NCBI GenBank assembly: GCA_937930635.1
Contig: CALHCF010000002.1
Span: forward strand, 124,001 to 188,000
Direction: 5' to 3'
Origin: an uncultured Rhizobiaceae group bacterium
GTDB lineage: Bacteria; Pseudomonadota; Alphaproteobacteria; Rhizobiales; Rhizobiaceae
DNA: 64,000 nt
Shown in pieces: positions 17,434 through 26,434 of this stretch; positions within the stretch are counted from its first letter, which is position 1; each line of letters starts with the position of its first letter. The notes beneath the pieces were generated by a model. It was not told the DNA's origin, did not search any database, and was given only the letters and a program-made list of their open reading frames with translations. Made by a program: the position numbers and the translations under genes.

Positions 17434-19008
17434 ATGAAAGCCCTTGCGGTGGGCGCAGTTTATCGCGAAAAATATCGGATGAAATCGTCTCTGACCACAG
17501 ATGCCATCAAACATGCGGGTGTGACGTCGGTCGGCGGACTGTTTGCTGCGCGGGCGTTGGCTGTACCGGACCATATTGCCAGCGAAGATGGTGATCGCGT
17601 ACTGACCTACCGGCAGCTCGACGAGCGAACCAACAGGCTGGCTCATGTGCTGTCGTCATATGGTTTGCAACGGGGAGACCGGGTCGCGATACTGGCGCGC
17701 AATTGTCAGGAATATCTTGAAACAGAACTGGCTGCGGCAAAGCTTGGCGTGATCGTGGCAGCATTGAACTGGCGCCTGGCCGATCGGGAATTGATCCACT
17801 GCATCACATTGGTCGAACCCCGGCTCATTCTTGTCCAGCCTGAGTTTCGAGAAACAATAGACCGTCTGCCGGTCCACGATGTCGAAAGACTGGTGATTGA
17901 TGACGGCTATGAAAGCGCTTTGGCACAGGCCAGTTCAGCCCCCAAACGGGCTGATCTCGATGCCGAAGATGGCCTGGTCATTCTCTATACCAGCGGGACA
18001 ACGGGATTGCCCAAAGGCGCTTTGATCAGCCATCGGGCCATGATTGCCCGTGCGGCCTGCTTTGCATCGCAACTCTCGCTCCCCACGGACGATCATTTTG
18101 TCGCCTGGGCGCCCCTTTATCATATGGCATCGACAGACCATGCTCTGGCGACCCTCATGCGGGGCGGTACGGTTCATATCGTCGATGGTTATCAGCCTGA
18201 TCAGTTAATTGATATCGTTTCACGGGTGCCTGTCGGCTGGTTTGTGCTCATGCCTGGAATGGTAGGAGAATTTGCAACGGCCTTTGAAAATTCTGCCGCC
18301 AAGGCGAAGAATATTCTGGCATGTGGAGCCATGGCAGATCTTGTTCCGCGCGAGCAGATTGCCGCCGCAACCCGTGCGCTGAATGCGCCCTATCTCAACA
18401 GTTTTGGCGCAACGGAAACGGGGCTGGCTCCCGCCACAGCCGCAACCATACCGATTGGACAGGCTCCAACCAGCCTCTCAAAGCGGCAAAGTGCTTTTTG
18501 CGAATTGCGCCTCGTTGATCCCGAAGACCGTGACGTTGCCGATGGTGAGCCGGGCGAGGTGGCTCTGCGTGGTCCCACTCTGTTCAGCGGCTACTGGAAG
18601 GCGGACGAAACCAACGCCCATGATTTTCGCAATGGTTGGTTTCACATGGGCGATGTCATGCGGCGCAACCCTGATGGAACACTCGACTACGTCGACCGCG
18701 TTAAATATCTGATCAAATCGGGTGGCGAAAATATTTATCCAGCCGAAATTGAACAGGTCATAGCCGTTGATAAGCGGGTGTTGGAAGTTGTGGTGGTACG
18801 GCGCAGCGATGAAAAATGGGGTGAAGTGCCGGTAGCCTTCATTGTTGCAAACGACCCTGGCCTTACCGAGGCCGATGTGCTGTCGCGCTGCCAGGACGAA
18901 ATGTCGAGCTACAAGCGCCCCAAGCAGGTGATTTTTATTGAAGACGCGGATTTACCGCGTTCGACAACCGGAAAAATTCAGCGTCATGAGCTTGAAAAGC
19001 GTGTTTGA
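17434..19008 (+). CDS. AMP-dependent acyl-CoA synthetase/ligase
   Basis: ANL-superfamily ligase making acyl-CoA from acid, ATP and CoA by an acyl-AMP intermediate; up to 524 residues. The P loop LYTSGTTGLPKGA, the adenine motif NSFGATETG, the hinge YVDRVKYLIKSGGENIYP and the catalytic C-terminal Lys in TTGKIQRHEL are present. Two starts are possible: ATG at 17434 or ATG at 17479; the extra 15 residues do not look family-like, so the later start may be correct. The acid substrate is not evident, and a medium- or long-chain fatty acid is likely. It is followed by a convergent gene. Confidence 0.92.
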   Translation: MKALAVGAVYREKYRMKSSLTTDAIKHAGVTSVGGLFAARALAVPDHIASEDGDRVLTYRQLDERTNRLAHVLSSYGLQRGDRVAILARNCQEYLETELAAAKLGVIVAALNWRLADRELIHCITLVEPRLILVQPEFRETIDRLPVHDVERLVIDDGYESALAQASSAPKRADLDAEDGLVILYTSGTTGLPKGALISHRAMIARAACFASQLSLPTDDHFVAWAPLYHMASTDHALATLMRGGTVHIVDGYQPDQLIDIVSRVPVGWFVLMPGMVGEFATAFENSAAKAKNILACGAMADLVPREQIAAATRALNAPYLNSFGATETGLAPATAATIPIGQAPTSLSKRQSAFCELRLVDPEDRDVADGEPGEVALRGPTLFSGYWKADETNAHDFRNGWFHMGDVMRRNPDGTLDYVDRVKYLIKSGGENIYPAEIEQVIAVDKRVLEVVVVRRSDEKWGEVPVAFIVANDPGLTEADVLSRCQDEMSSYKRPKQVIFIEDADLPRSTTGKIQRHELEKRV

Positions 19009-19052
19009 AATCCGGAATTTCAGTTGAAAACACCGTCTGGTTGCCCGGAGAG

Positions 19053-19682
19053 TTATCTCACAAATTCGGCGATAAAATAGGTGTTTGCCTCTTTGCCGGC
19101 GATCAAATCGCTGGGTAAATCATCGCCATTGAACGGGCTGATATGAATGGTGGATATCTGTTTTAGAAAGGCGCTCGAATTTCCTTTCAGTGAAACAGAG
19201 TTTTGAACTTTCAAGACCAGTGCAACATGCGGCGCGGGGTTGGCGTCTTCTTTCGCGATCAATGATACCACGGCCATTGGTGTGATGATTTGCGTTTGTG
19301 TTTGCGCGTTGCTGCGGCCTTCAAGAACGGCAAAACTGCTTACGGTTTTGAGCAGATTTTTCGTAACTGTCTTGTATTTTGGATCGGTCAGATAGGCTTG
19401 GTATGCCTCAAGGGTATCCGTGCGCAGCAATGCAATGTCGTGGGGAACATCAAACTCTGGAAGGTCGCGACTATCGCCGCCCAACACATTAAGTCGCGCA
19501 AGAGTTTCGATCTTGTGGTGTTTTCGTAACTCCTCAGCCCTGGCGTAAGATGTCTCATAGTCCGCGTCACTTTCTTTCAGAACTTGCGCGAGGCTGAGAA
19601 AATAGACGGGTTCGGCCCGCAATGGATGCGTCAGCGCTAAAAAGAAAAACAGACAGGCAAGAAAAGGGGAGAAACGCTTCAT
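19053..19682 (-). CDS. secreted or periplasmic protein, DUF1330-like fold
   Basis: About 209 residues starting at the ATG at 19682 (AGGG just upstream); an alternative ATG at 19697 adds five residues. A Sec signal peptide (KRFSPFLACLFFFLALTHPLRA) is clear. The mature part, from VYFLSLAQVLKESDADYETSY through YLTDPKYKTV to SSFAVLEG, has the pattern of a ferredoxin-like dimeric alpha/beta barrel as in DUF1330; the rest has no recognised motif. It is divergent from the leuA leader, sharing its upstream region. Function unknown. Confidence 0.6.
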   Translation of the reverse strand: MKRFSPFLACLFFFLALTHPLRAEPVYFLSLAQVLKESDADYETSYARAEELRKHHKIETLARLNVLGGDSRDLPEFDVPHDIALLRTDTLEAYQAYLTDPKYKTVTKNLLKTVSSFAVLEGRSNAQTQTQIITPMAVVSLIAKEDANPAPHVALVLKVQNSVSLKGNSSAFLKQISTIHISPFNGDDLPSDLIAGKEANTYFIAEFVR

Positions 19683-19736
19683 GATCCCTTTTTGCATGTT
19701 CCGCCATCAAGGGAAACCAGCGCACAAGAAATCCGG

Positions 19737-19771
19737 TTGCGCATTTGAACCAGTTTGCTATCACTAACCCA
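19737..19771 (+). promoter_or_regulatory. putative promoter of the leuA leader
   Basis: TTGCGC at 19737-19742 and TATCAC at 19759-19764 are 16 bases apart, a fair match to a housekeeping -35/-10 pair. Counting 7 bases on places the likely transcription start at about 19771, the A of the leader ATG, which would make the leader a leaderless open reading frame. Start site is inferred. Confidence 0.45.
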
Positions 19772-19842
19772 TGTTGAATTTGTTCGCCCTACTAGACCTC
19801 GACCTGCTGCTTATTGGCGGCCGTCGGGTTGTGCGCACTTAA
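19771..19842 (+). CDS. leuL: leuA leader peptide (23 residues, leucine-rich)
   Basis: The frame ATG TTG AAT TTG ... TAA encodes a 23-residue peptide beginning MLNLFALLDLDLLL, then IGGRRVVRT. Eight of residues 2-14 are Leu, including two adjacent CTA codons and a CTG CTG CTT run; CTA is rare in moderately GC-rich alphaproteobacteria. It lies 140 bases before leuA on the same strand. There is no Shine-Dalgarno, which fits translation from the first base of the mRNA. It is best explained as a leucine-sensing attenuator peptide: low charged tRNA-Leu would stall the ribosome and change downstream folding. Confidence 0.8.
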   Translation: MLNLFALLDLDLLLIGGRRVVRT

Positions 19843-19844
19843 AA

Positions 19845-19892
19845 GGGGCGTCCGGCGGTCGAGAAAACTCCCGCTGAAAAGCCAACCGCCCC
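19845..19892 (+). promoter_or_regulatory. attenuator hairpin region before leuA
   Basis: GGGGCG at 19845-19850 pairs with CGCCCC at 19887-19892. Mutually exclusive inner options are GGCGGT (19854-19859) with ACCGCC (19885-19890), or GCGG-GAG with CTC-CCGC around an AAAA loop (19855-19874). A classical U tract does not follow directly, so the termination mechanism is open. Confidence 0.55.
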
Positions 19893-19982
19893 GAAAAACC
19901 GCTAATTTCAATTTCTGGCAAAGCTGAACACTATCGGGTATTCCCGAATGCAGGCTGCCGCAGGTAAAAGGATGATGCTCCC

Positions 19983-21674
19983 ATGATGATGGAAGCCGCC
20001 AAAAAATATACACCTTATCCGCAGGTGGAACTGAACGACCGTACATGGCCATCAACAGTGATCAAGGAAGCACCTGTCTGGTGTTCCGTTGATCTTCGCG
20101 ATGGCAATCAGGCACTGATTGACCCAATGGGTCACGAGCGCAAAGCACGGATGTTTGGCTTGCTGCTCGACATGGGTTTCAAGGAAATCGAGATTGGATT
20201 TCCTTCTGCCAGTCAGACTGATTTTGATTTTGCTCGCTGGTGTGTCGAAGAAGGCAATGTTCCGCAGGATGTAAGTCTGCAGGTCCTTGTTCAATGTCGG
20301 CCCGAATTGATTACCCGTACATTCGAAGCCTTGGAAGGTGCACAATCACCCATTGTCCATTTCTATAATTCGACCAGCGAGTTGCAACGCCGCGTTGTGT
20401 TTCGCCAGGATCGCGAGGGTATCAAATCGATTGCCACTGATGCAGCCAAACTGATCATGGACATGGCAAGCGCAAAACCGGGAGGCAAGGAGAGTTTTCG
20501 TTACGAATATTCGCCTGAAAGCTTCACGGGAACCGAGCTCGATTTTGCTCTTGATGTCTGCAATGCAGTGATTGAACAGGTCGATCCGTCGCCGCAGCAC
20601 AAGCTCATCATCAATCTTCCATCAACTGTCGAGATGGCGACACCAAACATCTATGCTGATCAGATAGAGTGGATGTGTCGCAACATTGATCGTCGCGACA
20701 GTGTTCTGATTTCGCTTCATCCCCACAATGACCGGGGCACCGGCATTGCGGCAACCGAACTTGGCCTTATGGCTGGTGCTGACCGGGTGGAGGGCACTTT
20801 GTTCGGTAATGGAGAGCGGACCGGCAATGTTGATGTGGTGACACTTGCCCTCAACATGATGACGCAAGGTGTGGACCCGCAACTCGATTGCTCTGATATC
20901 GAACGCATGAAGGGTGTCTATGAATATTGCAATCAGCTGATGATTGGCGAGCGGCATCCCTATGTGGGTGAGTTGGTCTATACGGCCTTTTCCGGCAGCC
21001 ATCAGGATGCGATCAACAAGGGCATGAAGGCCATTGAGCAATCCAACAAGAATATCTGGGAAGTGCCTTATTTGCCTATAGATCCGCAGGATGTGGGGCG
21101 CAGCTATGAGGCGATCATCCGCATCAATTCGCAGTCCGGCAAGGGCGGCGTGGCCTATGTCATGGAAGCCGACTATGGACTGAAGTTGCCGCGTAACCTG
21201 CAGGTTGAAATGCGCGATGATGTGCAACGCATTACAGATGAAGAGGGAAAGGAGCTACCGTCTTCCCAGATCCATGCCCGCTTTATGGAACGATATGTAG
21301 ACCAGCCAGATGGGCGTCTGCGTTATGTGGATCATGCAACGTTTACGGATCCCGACTATCCAGGTGGGCGTCTTGCCGAAGTAACCATCCTGGATGGCGG
21401 CAAAAAACGTATAATCAAGGGAGCCGGGAACGGCCCGGTCGCGGGGTTTGTTGCGGCGCTGAATGCGGAGTTTGGTCTTCATCTTTCCGTTGCGGATTAT
21501 TCCGAGCATTCCCTACAGCAGGGGAGTGATGCAACAGCGATCTGTTATATGGAGATCGAGGATACCAGTACCGGCAAACGATGGTTTGGTGCCGGTATTA
21601 ATGGCAATATTGTCGCTGCATCGCTGGAAGCTCTGGTCTCTGCTGCAAACCGTGTTCTGGCTGGTGATATTTGA
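19983..21674 (+). CDS. leuA: 2-isopropylmalate synthase
   Basis: First committed enzyme of leucine synthesis, condensing acetyl-CoA with 2-oxoisovalerate; 563 residues. The TIM-barrel metal region DLRDGNQAL, the SLHPHNDRG metal histidines and the GNGERTGN loop are present, and the C-terminal LeuA dimer domain (from about residue 430) carries leucine feedback. It is the longer type found in yeast and actinobacteria (IPMS type 2). ATG codons at 19983, 19986 and 19989 are all possible starts; the first is used. Regulation by the upstream leucine-rich leader is likely. The next gene overlaps its stop by one base. Confidence 0.96.
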   Translation: MMMEAAKKYTPYPQVELNDRTWPSTVIKEAPVWCSVDLRDGNQALIDPMGHERKARMFGLLLDMGFKEIEIGFPSASQTDFDFARWCVEEGNVPQDVSLQVLVQCRPELITRTFEALEGAQSPIVHFYNSTSELQRRVVFRQDREGIKSIATDAAKLIMDMASAKPGGKESFRYEYSPESFTGTELDFALDVCNAVIEQVDPSPQHKLIINLPSTVEMATPNIYADQIEWMCRNIDRRDSVLISLHPHNDRGTGIAATELGLMAGADRVEGTLFGNGERTGNVDVVTLALNMMTQGVDPQLDCSDIERMKGVYEYCNQLMIGERHPYVGELVYTAFSGSHQDAINKGMKAIEQSNKNIWEVPYLPIDPQDVGRSYEAIIRINSQSGKGGVAYVMEADYGLKLPRNLQVEMRDDVQRITDEEGKELPSSQIHARFMERYVDQPDGRLRYVDHATFTDPDYPGGRLAEVTILDGGKKRIIKGAGNGPVAGFVAALNAEFGLHLSVADYSEHSLQQGSDATAICYMEIEDTSTGKRWFGAGINGNIVAASLEALVSAANRVLAGDI

Positions 21675-22447
21675 TGGATCTCACGTGCAGGCAAGTGCAT
21701 CGAACGGCAGAGACGGATGCTCTGCCTGTTGTTTTCCTTCATGGTTTTGGTGGGTTGAGCAGCCAGTGGGAGCCGCTTCAACTGGCTCTTTCCCACCTTA
21801 CATCAAGTCTGGCTTATGATCTGCCGGGGCACGGTGGTGCGCTAAACTATCCCGGCTTTGGTCCACCCAAAGTGGCGGCTCGCGCCGTGATTGCTGATTT
21901 GAGCGCACGATGCCTGGATCGGGTCCATCTGGTAGGGCATTCAATGGGGGGAGCAATCTCGTCGTTAGTAGCGTTGTTTGACCCCCAAAGAGTTGCAAGC
22001 CTGACGCTTTTAGCGCCTGGTGGTTTTGGTCCTGAAATTGATCAGAAGATGCTGGAACAATGGGCCGGGGCGCAAACCCACGAGGAGTTTGCGCAGCTAT
22101 TGCCTCACTTTTTCGCGCCCGGCTTCCACGTTTCAGAAGAAATGATCACCCCTCATGTGAAGGCACGAAGCCAGCCGGGTGCTGGAGAGGCGTTGCAAAA
22201 AATCGCCCGTGAAGTTTTCGTGAACGGCAAGCAGGGAATGCTGCCGCTTGATGCGCTGCTTGCTCTCGATGTTCCCCTATCCCTGATCTGGGGAACACTC
22301 GACAGTATCATTCCGGTCAGCCACGCGCTGCCTCTTGAAGGGCGTGTCGATCTACATATCGTTGAGGATATGGGACATATGCCAGTCGAGGAACAACCCG
22401 AGCTGGTAAAGAAGGTCATTCTTCAGCATCTGCGGGCTGATCTGTAG
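21674..22447 (+). CDS. alpha/beta hydrolase
   Basis: 257-residue alpha/beta hydrolase. The oxyanion motif is HGFGG, the nucleophile elbow is GHSMGG, the acid lies in WGTLDSIIP, and the His in MGHMPVEE. The ATG overlaps the leuA stop in TGATG, so translation is probably coupled to leuA. The fold resembles acetoin-cleaving E2-like or lipase-type hydrolases; the substrate and any link to leucine synthesis are unknown. Confidence 0.88.
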   Translation: MDLTCRQVHRTAETDALPVVFLHGFGGLSSQWEPLQLALSHLTSSLAYDLPGHGGALNYPGFGPPKVAARAVIADLSARCLDRVHLVGHSMGGAISSLVALFDPQRVASLTLLAPGGFGPEIDQKMLEQWAGAQTHEEFAQLLPHFFAPGFHVSEEMITPHVKARSQPGAGEALQKIAREVFVNGKQGMLPLDALLALDVPLSLIWGTLDSIIPVSHALPLEGRVDLHIVEDMGHMPVEEQPELVKKVILQHLRADL

Positions 22448-22462
22448 AAACCCGCAGGAGAC

Positions 22463-22825
22463 CTATTCCAGACTTTGCTCAATGGCGCGGCAGAGTGTTT
22501 CCTGACTATACGGTTTTTGGACAAACGGAGCCTTTGGAAACAGTCTTTCAAATTCCTCAAGCTTGTCATGTCCGGTGGCAAACACGAAAGGGATGTCCAT
22601 TTCCAAAAGCCGATGGGCGACCGGTTCGCAGCTTCCATCTTCTAGCGTGACGTCCAGCAAGGCAAAATCGAACTTGTTCTGATCAATCATGACAAGTGCA
22701 TCGGCAACAGACTCGGCAAGCATGACCGAACCGGCTCCCAAAGCGTCCAGTTGATCTTCAGCGTCCAACGCTATGATCAGGTTGTCTTCGACAACCAACG
22801 CACATTTGGGTATTTCTGCTTTCAA
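22463..22825 (-). CDS. stand-alone response regulator receiver protein
   Basis: A single receiver domain of about 120 residues. The acidic pocket is VVEDN, the phospho-acceptor Asp is in FALLDVTLEDG, and the conserved switch Lys is in FVQKPY. The TTG at 22825 has a GAGG site 8 bases upstream and starts close to the domain; another TTG at 22879 gives a longer N terminus without family-like sequence. No histidine kinase is nearby. It may act as a CheY-like or phosphotransfer sink protein. The next gene is divergent. Confidence 0.8.
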   Translation of the reverse strand: MKAEIPKCALVVEDNLIIALDAEDQLDALGAGSVMLAESVADALVMIDQNKFDFALLDVTLEDGSCEPVAHRLLEMDIPFVFATGHDKLEEFERLFPKAPFVQKPYSQETLCRAIEQSLE

Positions 22826-23013
22826 TGCCCATGCCTCTTGAAGTGCCGCGCGGGATCGCGACCGCTGTATTGGTGCCAACGCTAAACCTAGTGCAGTTCA
22901 AGTGCATCTGACAATTGCGTAAGATGTCGCCCCCCAAGCCGGTATTTTGAGGTGATTCCCGACTTTGTTTGTGATAAGTGAGACTTTAGTTGTGGTTGAG
23001 TTTGGAGTACCCC

Positions 23014-23661
23014 ATGGCCGAGATACCAAAAACCGGGACGTCGCGGCCCGGTGAAGGCGCGATTCCCACACGCAGTCTCAAAGACGCGATAGCAATCGTG
23101 AAGAACCGCGAAGCGGACAATACCGACGTTGTTGTTGAGATGAAAGAAGCTGAGCAGGCCCGCCTTGGGTTGTTGGCCAACGAGATTCGTCCATTGCTGG
23201 ACCAGATTGACGTGACCGACCAGCGGTTTGATTTCGGTATTACGCGGGGAGAGCGCCCAAGATTGTGGATCGATGCAACATCTTTTGTTTGCATGGCCCA
23301 GGACAAGCGCAACTATCGGTTTCTCAAAGATACCCGAATGGGCCGGGTCGTTATGTCCCAAAGTGCTGACATTAATGTGACCGCAGATGCTGTCTCGGAC
23401 TACGTGGCTGAACGTGTTTTGGAGCGTGAGCGCATGATTGAGGGTGATTGGCTTCCCATACGCGGAACTGTCGCACCATCAGCACAGGAAATGCCGTTGA
23501 TGTCGCACACTCCCACCACGTCGGCTCAGGCTCAAGCATTGGTTACCGCTCCAGCCCGGCCGAACAAGTGGCGAGGGTTTGCGTGGTTTTTGTTTGGTAT
23601 TTTCTGCGCCATAGCGGTGTTGTTTGTTTCCGCCCTGATTCTGACGCCAGAAGCATTCTAG
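23014..23661 (+). CDS. conserved hypothetical, C-terminal tail-anchored protein
   Basis: 215 residues. GGAG lies 8 bases before the ATG at 23014. No family with a known function was recognised. A soluble N-terminal part (RSLKDAIAIVKNREADNTDV, then LWIDATSFVCM and YRFLKDTRMGRVVMS) precedes a disordered Pro/Thr/Ala stretch, and one transmembrane helix (FAWFLFGIFCAIAVLFVSAL) lies near the C terminus, so it should be tail-anchored in the inner membrane with a cytoplasmic domain. Divergent to the receiver-only regulator, converging on the metallophosphoesterase gene. Confidence 0.65.
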   Translation: MAEIPKTGTSRPGEGAIPTRSLKDAIAIVKNREADNTDVVVEMKEAEQARLGLLANEIRPLLDQIDVTDQRFDFGITRGERPRLWIDATSFVCMAQDKRNYRFLKDTRMGRVVMSQSADINVTADAVSDYVAERVLERERMIEGDWLPIRGTVAPSAQEMPLMSHTPTTSAQAQALVTAPARPNKWRGFAWFLFGIFCAIAVLFVSALILTPEAF

Positions 23662-23669
23662 AGCGCGTT

Positions 23670-24614
23670 TCAAGCGCCTGCGAAGTTGCCCTTGCGCCAG
23701 ATCTCCTTGTCGCCAATCAAAACGACTGACCGGCTGCCATTCGCATAACCATGTTCCTGCATTGAGCAGGACCATGCATCCGGCTCGCCGGAAATTTCAA
23801 ACAGATTGTAGCGACCCGGTGGGCGGTGGTCATGGTCCTTCCGGGTTTGCTCTGGTGCTGGTGCCTTGCTTGCCGAAGGCACACCCACCACTGGAACGGG
23901 GCCGTTTTGGCCATCAATTGTCTCAAAACTTTCGATATGTGTATGACCGTGGATAACCAGTTCGGCACCATGTTCTGCGATCATGGCCCGAAAGCGTTGT
24001 GCACCGATGAGGCGTTTGTGATGGGGCGTTGCATTGGGAAACGGCGGGTGGTGGATCATGACAATGCGGAACAGCCCGTCAAGCCGGGTCTTCTGCAGGA
24101 TCTGAGCCGTTGCCGCCGCCTGTTTCTTGTCAAAGCTGCCTGTTGCCATGAAGGGAAGAGTGGCCAGGCCTGAGTTCCCCCCGATCAATGCCACGTTGTC
24201 TCGCACGCGAAGATAGGGAAAATGCAGATTATGTTCCCGGTTGCCGCCATCACCGGTCATGAATGGCTGCCATGCTGCGATCACCCTCTTCAAAGCCCCG
24301 GCTACGTAGGTATCGTGATTTCCAGGAATTGCCGAAACCATTTCCGCCGGTCCAAGGTTGTCCAGCCACAAGCGCGCAAGCCGGATTTCTTCATCAAGCC
24401 CCAGATTGATCAGATCGCCGGTCACCGCAATGTGGTCAGGGTTAGCTGCCTTCATGTACTCAATGAGACGGCCAAGGGAACCATCATCCATCTGACCGGC
24501 CCGGTTGAGTTTCCAGTTTGCATACCCGGTGATGCGCTTTGACATGAGTTCTCGCCATCGAACCGGCGGCAGGGGGCCAAGATGCGGATCTGAAATGTGG
24601 GCGAGACGAAACAT
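23670..24614 (-). CDS. metallophosphoesterase
   Basis: 314-residue calcineurin-like phosphoesterase. Metal-binding motifs in order are SDPHLG, GDLINLG, GNHD, MIHHPPF and HGHTH, all intact, so a two-metal enzyme is expected. The family includes Icc-type 3',5'-cyclic nucleotide phosphodiesterases and UDP-sugar or lipid hydrolases; it is closest in length and opening to DNA-repair exonuclease/Icc-like proteins, with no substrate assignable. It converges with the tail-anchored hypothetical, 9 bases separating their ends. Confidence 0.88.
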   Translation of the reverse strand: MFRLAHISDPHLGPLPPVRWRELMSKRITGYANWKLNRAGQMDDGSLGRLIEYMKAANPDHIAVTGDLINLGLDEEIRLARLWLDNLGPAEMVSAIPGNHDTYVAGALKRVIAAWQPFMTGDGGNREHNLHFPYLRVRDNVALIGGNSGLATLPFMATGSFDKKQAAATAQILQKTRLDGLFRIVMIHHPPFPNATPHHKRLIGAQRFRAMIAEHGAELVIHGHTHIESFETIDGQNGPVPVVGVPSASKAPAPEQTRKDHDHRPPGRYNLFEISGEPDAWSCSMQEHGYANGSRSVVLIGDKEIWRKGNFAGA

Positions 24615-24684
24615 AAATGATTTCTATCTGCCACCCTGCGTTTCGACAATTGAGATTCGTCTCATTGCCCTGTAATCGTTCGCC

Positions 24685-25164
24685 ATGCTTAGACTGCTCA
24701 ACCTTTTACCCAGCCCTCTTAAAAAACGTTTGTTTGTGTTCTTTGCGCTGATATCCCGGCCCATGACACTTGGTGTGAGGGGATTGGTGACGGATACTGA
24801 GGGGCGTGTCCTGTTAGTTCGGCACACCTATGTTCCAGGATGGTATCTGCCTGGAGGTGGTGTCGAACGCGGCGAAACGTTGATCGACAGCGTCGTCAAG
24901 GAACTTGCAGAAGAAGCCAATATTCGTCTGACAGCCCGTCCCCGCCATTTCCATACCTATCGCAACACAACCACCAGTCGATTTGATCATGTCGCGCTTT
25001 TTTTGTGCGATGAGTGGGAAAGTCTTGGTGAAAAGAAGCCCGACCGGGAAATCGCCGAAACAGGTTTTTTCCCCCTCAACGATCTGCCGCAGGATACCAC
25101 GGCCCCCACACGCAAACGCCTTGCCGAGATTTTTGATGGCAAAGCGGTTGAAGACCTCTGGTGA
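24685..25164 (+). CDS. NUDIX hydrolase
   Basis: 159 residues with the Nudix box GGGVERGETLIDSVVKELAE followed by EANIRL. The opening LLPSPLKKRLFVFFALISRP is hydrophobic and may contact the membrane. It hydrolyses a nucleoside diphosphate linked to another moiety; substrate not readable. It is divergent from the metallophosphoesterase gene with 70 bases between, and its stop directly abuts the stop of the following convergent gene. Confidence 0.87.
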   Translation: MLRLLNLLPSPLKKRLFVFFALISRPMTLGVRGLVTDTEGRVLLVRHTYVPGWYLPGGGVERGETLIDSVVKELAEEANIRLTARPRHFHTYRNTTTSRFDHVALFLCDEWESLGEKKPDREIAETGFFPLNDLPQDTTAPTRKRLAEIFDGKAVEDLW

Positions 25165-26151
25165 TCACGCTGTAAATCGCGCGCGATCATGGGGTTGGTT
25201 GTAATCAATCTCGGGTCCGGCCGGAACGATACGGGTTGGATTCACGGTTTCATGGCTGGCGTAATAATGGGCCTTGATGTGATGCATGTTGATCGTCTCG
25301 GCAACACCGGGCCATTGATACAACTCTCGTGTGTAGTTGCTGAGGTTTGGATAATCGGCAATGCGTTTCATGTTGCATTTGAAATGGCCAACATAGACGG
25401 GGTCAAACCGCACAAGCGTGGTGAACAGGCGCCAGTCAGCTTCGGTAATCTGGCTGCCAGCCAGATAGCGTTGGGATGACAGGTGGTCTTCCAGAAAATC
25501 CAGAGTGTCAAACAAAGGGTGGAGAGCCTCCTCATAAGCCTCCTGAGTGGTGGCAAAGCCGCACTTGTAAACACCGTTGTTGAGCGTGTGGTATATCCGC
25601 TCATTGAGTTCATCAATTTGTGGCCTGAGCGCCTCGGGATAGAAGTCCTGATCATCGCTGGTGACAGCGCCAAAGGCGGAATTGAACATGCGAATGATCT
25701 CGCTCGATTCATTGGAGACAATCGTTGCTTTCTGCTTGTCCCACAGAACCGGAACAGTCACCCGCCCGGTATAGTCGGCCTTGGCAGCGCTATAGACTTT
25801 ATACATTCGGTCGAAGCCTTGCAGGTGATCGACCGTGCTGCCGTCGCTTTCACCGTTAAAGGTCCAGCCTTCGCTGCCCATGAAATGGTCCACCACAGAA
25901 ACGCTGATTGCGTCTTCAAGCTTCTTGAGCTTACGAAATATCGCGGTTCTGTTGGCCCAGGGGCAGGCATGTCCAATGTAAAGGTGATACCGGCCTGCCT
26001 CTGCTTTAAATCCAGCTTCTCCCGAGGGGCCGGCGGAACCGTCAGCCGTTACCCAGTTGCGAAATCCGGCATCCTTGCGCACAAATTTTCCGCCGGTTGA
26101 TTTCGTATCATACCATTGGTCGGTCCACCTGCCTTCTACCAGCATTCCCAT
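25165..26151 (-). CDS. glutathione S-transferase, S-glutathionyl-hydroquinone reductase type
   Basis: 328 residues, the length of xi-class glutathione transferases such as YqjG/PcpF. The catalytic Cys is in GHACPWANR, near the start of the thioredoxin-like domain, and the N-terminal extension DTKSTGGKFVRKDAGFRNW matches the class. The all-helical C-terminal half contains NERIYHTLNNGVYKCGFA. It reduces glutathionyl-hydroquinones with glutathione. The gene ends exactly where the convergent Nudix gene ends. Confidence 0.91.
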   Translation of the reverse strand: MGMLVEGRWTDQWYDTKSTGGKFVRKDAGFRNWVTADGSAGPSGEAGFKAEAGRYHLYIGHACPWANRTAIFRKLKKLEDAISVSVVDHFMGSEGWTFNGESDGSTVDHLQGFDRMYKVYSAAKADYTGRVTVPVLWDKQKATIVSNESSEIIRMFNSAFGAVTSDDQDFYPEALRPQIDELNERIYHTLNNGVYKCGFATTQEAYEEALHPLFDTLDFLEDHLSSQRYLAGSQITEADWRLFTTLVRFDPVYVGHFKCNMKRIADYPNLSNYTRELYQWPGVAETINMHHIKAHYYASHETVNPTRIVPAGPEIDYNQPHDRARFTA

Positions 26152-26434
26152 GGGGTTTCCTTCCAGGAGTTAAAGGTCTGTTTTTGTTGCTTCATACCTT
26201 GGTAGGTGTGCAACGCAGCACACGCAAGGTTTGGAACGTATGGACCATCGAAAAATGACGTGATAAGCAGCGCTTCTAGAAGGAACTGTTTCGATGATTT
26301 TGATCCGCACGTGGCGACGACGAACCGCTTAATCTGAACCGGCATTTTATGTCGGCAGAACACGTGCCTTTGTCCCGCCGCCAGTTCTTGCAAAGCGCCG
26401 GGTTTTCTAGATCAAAACTGTTTCGGATGTTCCC

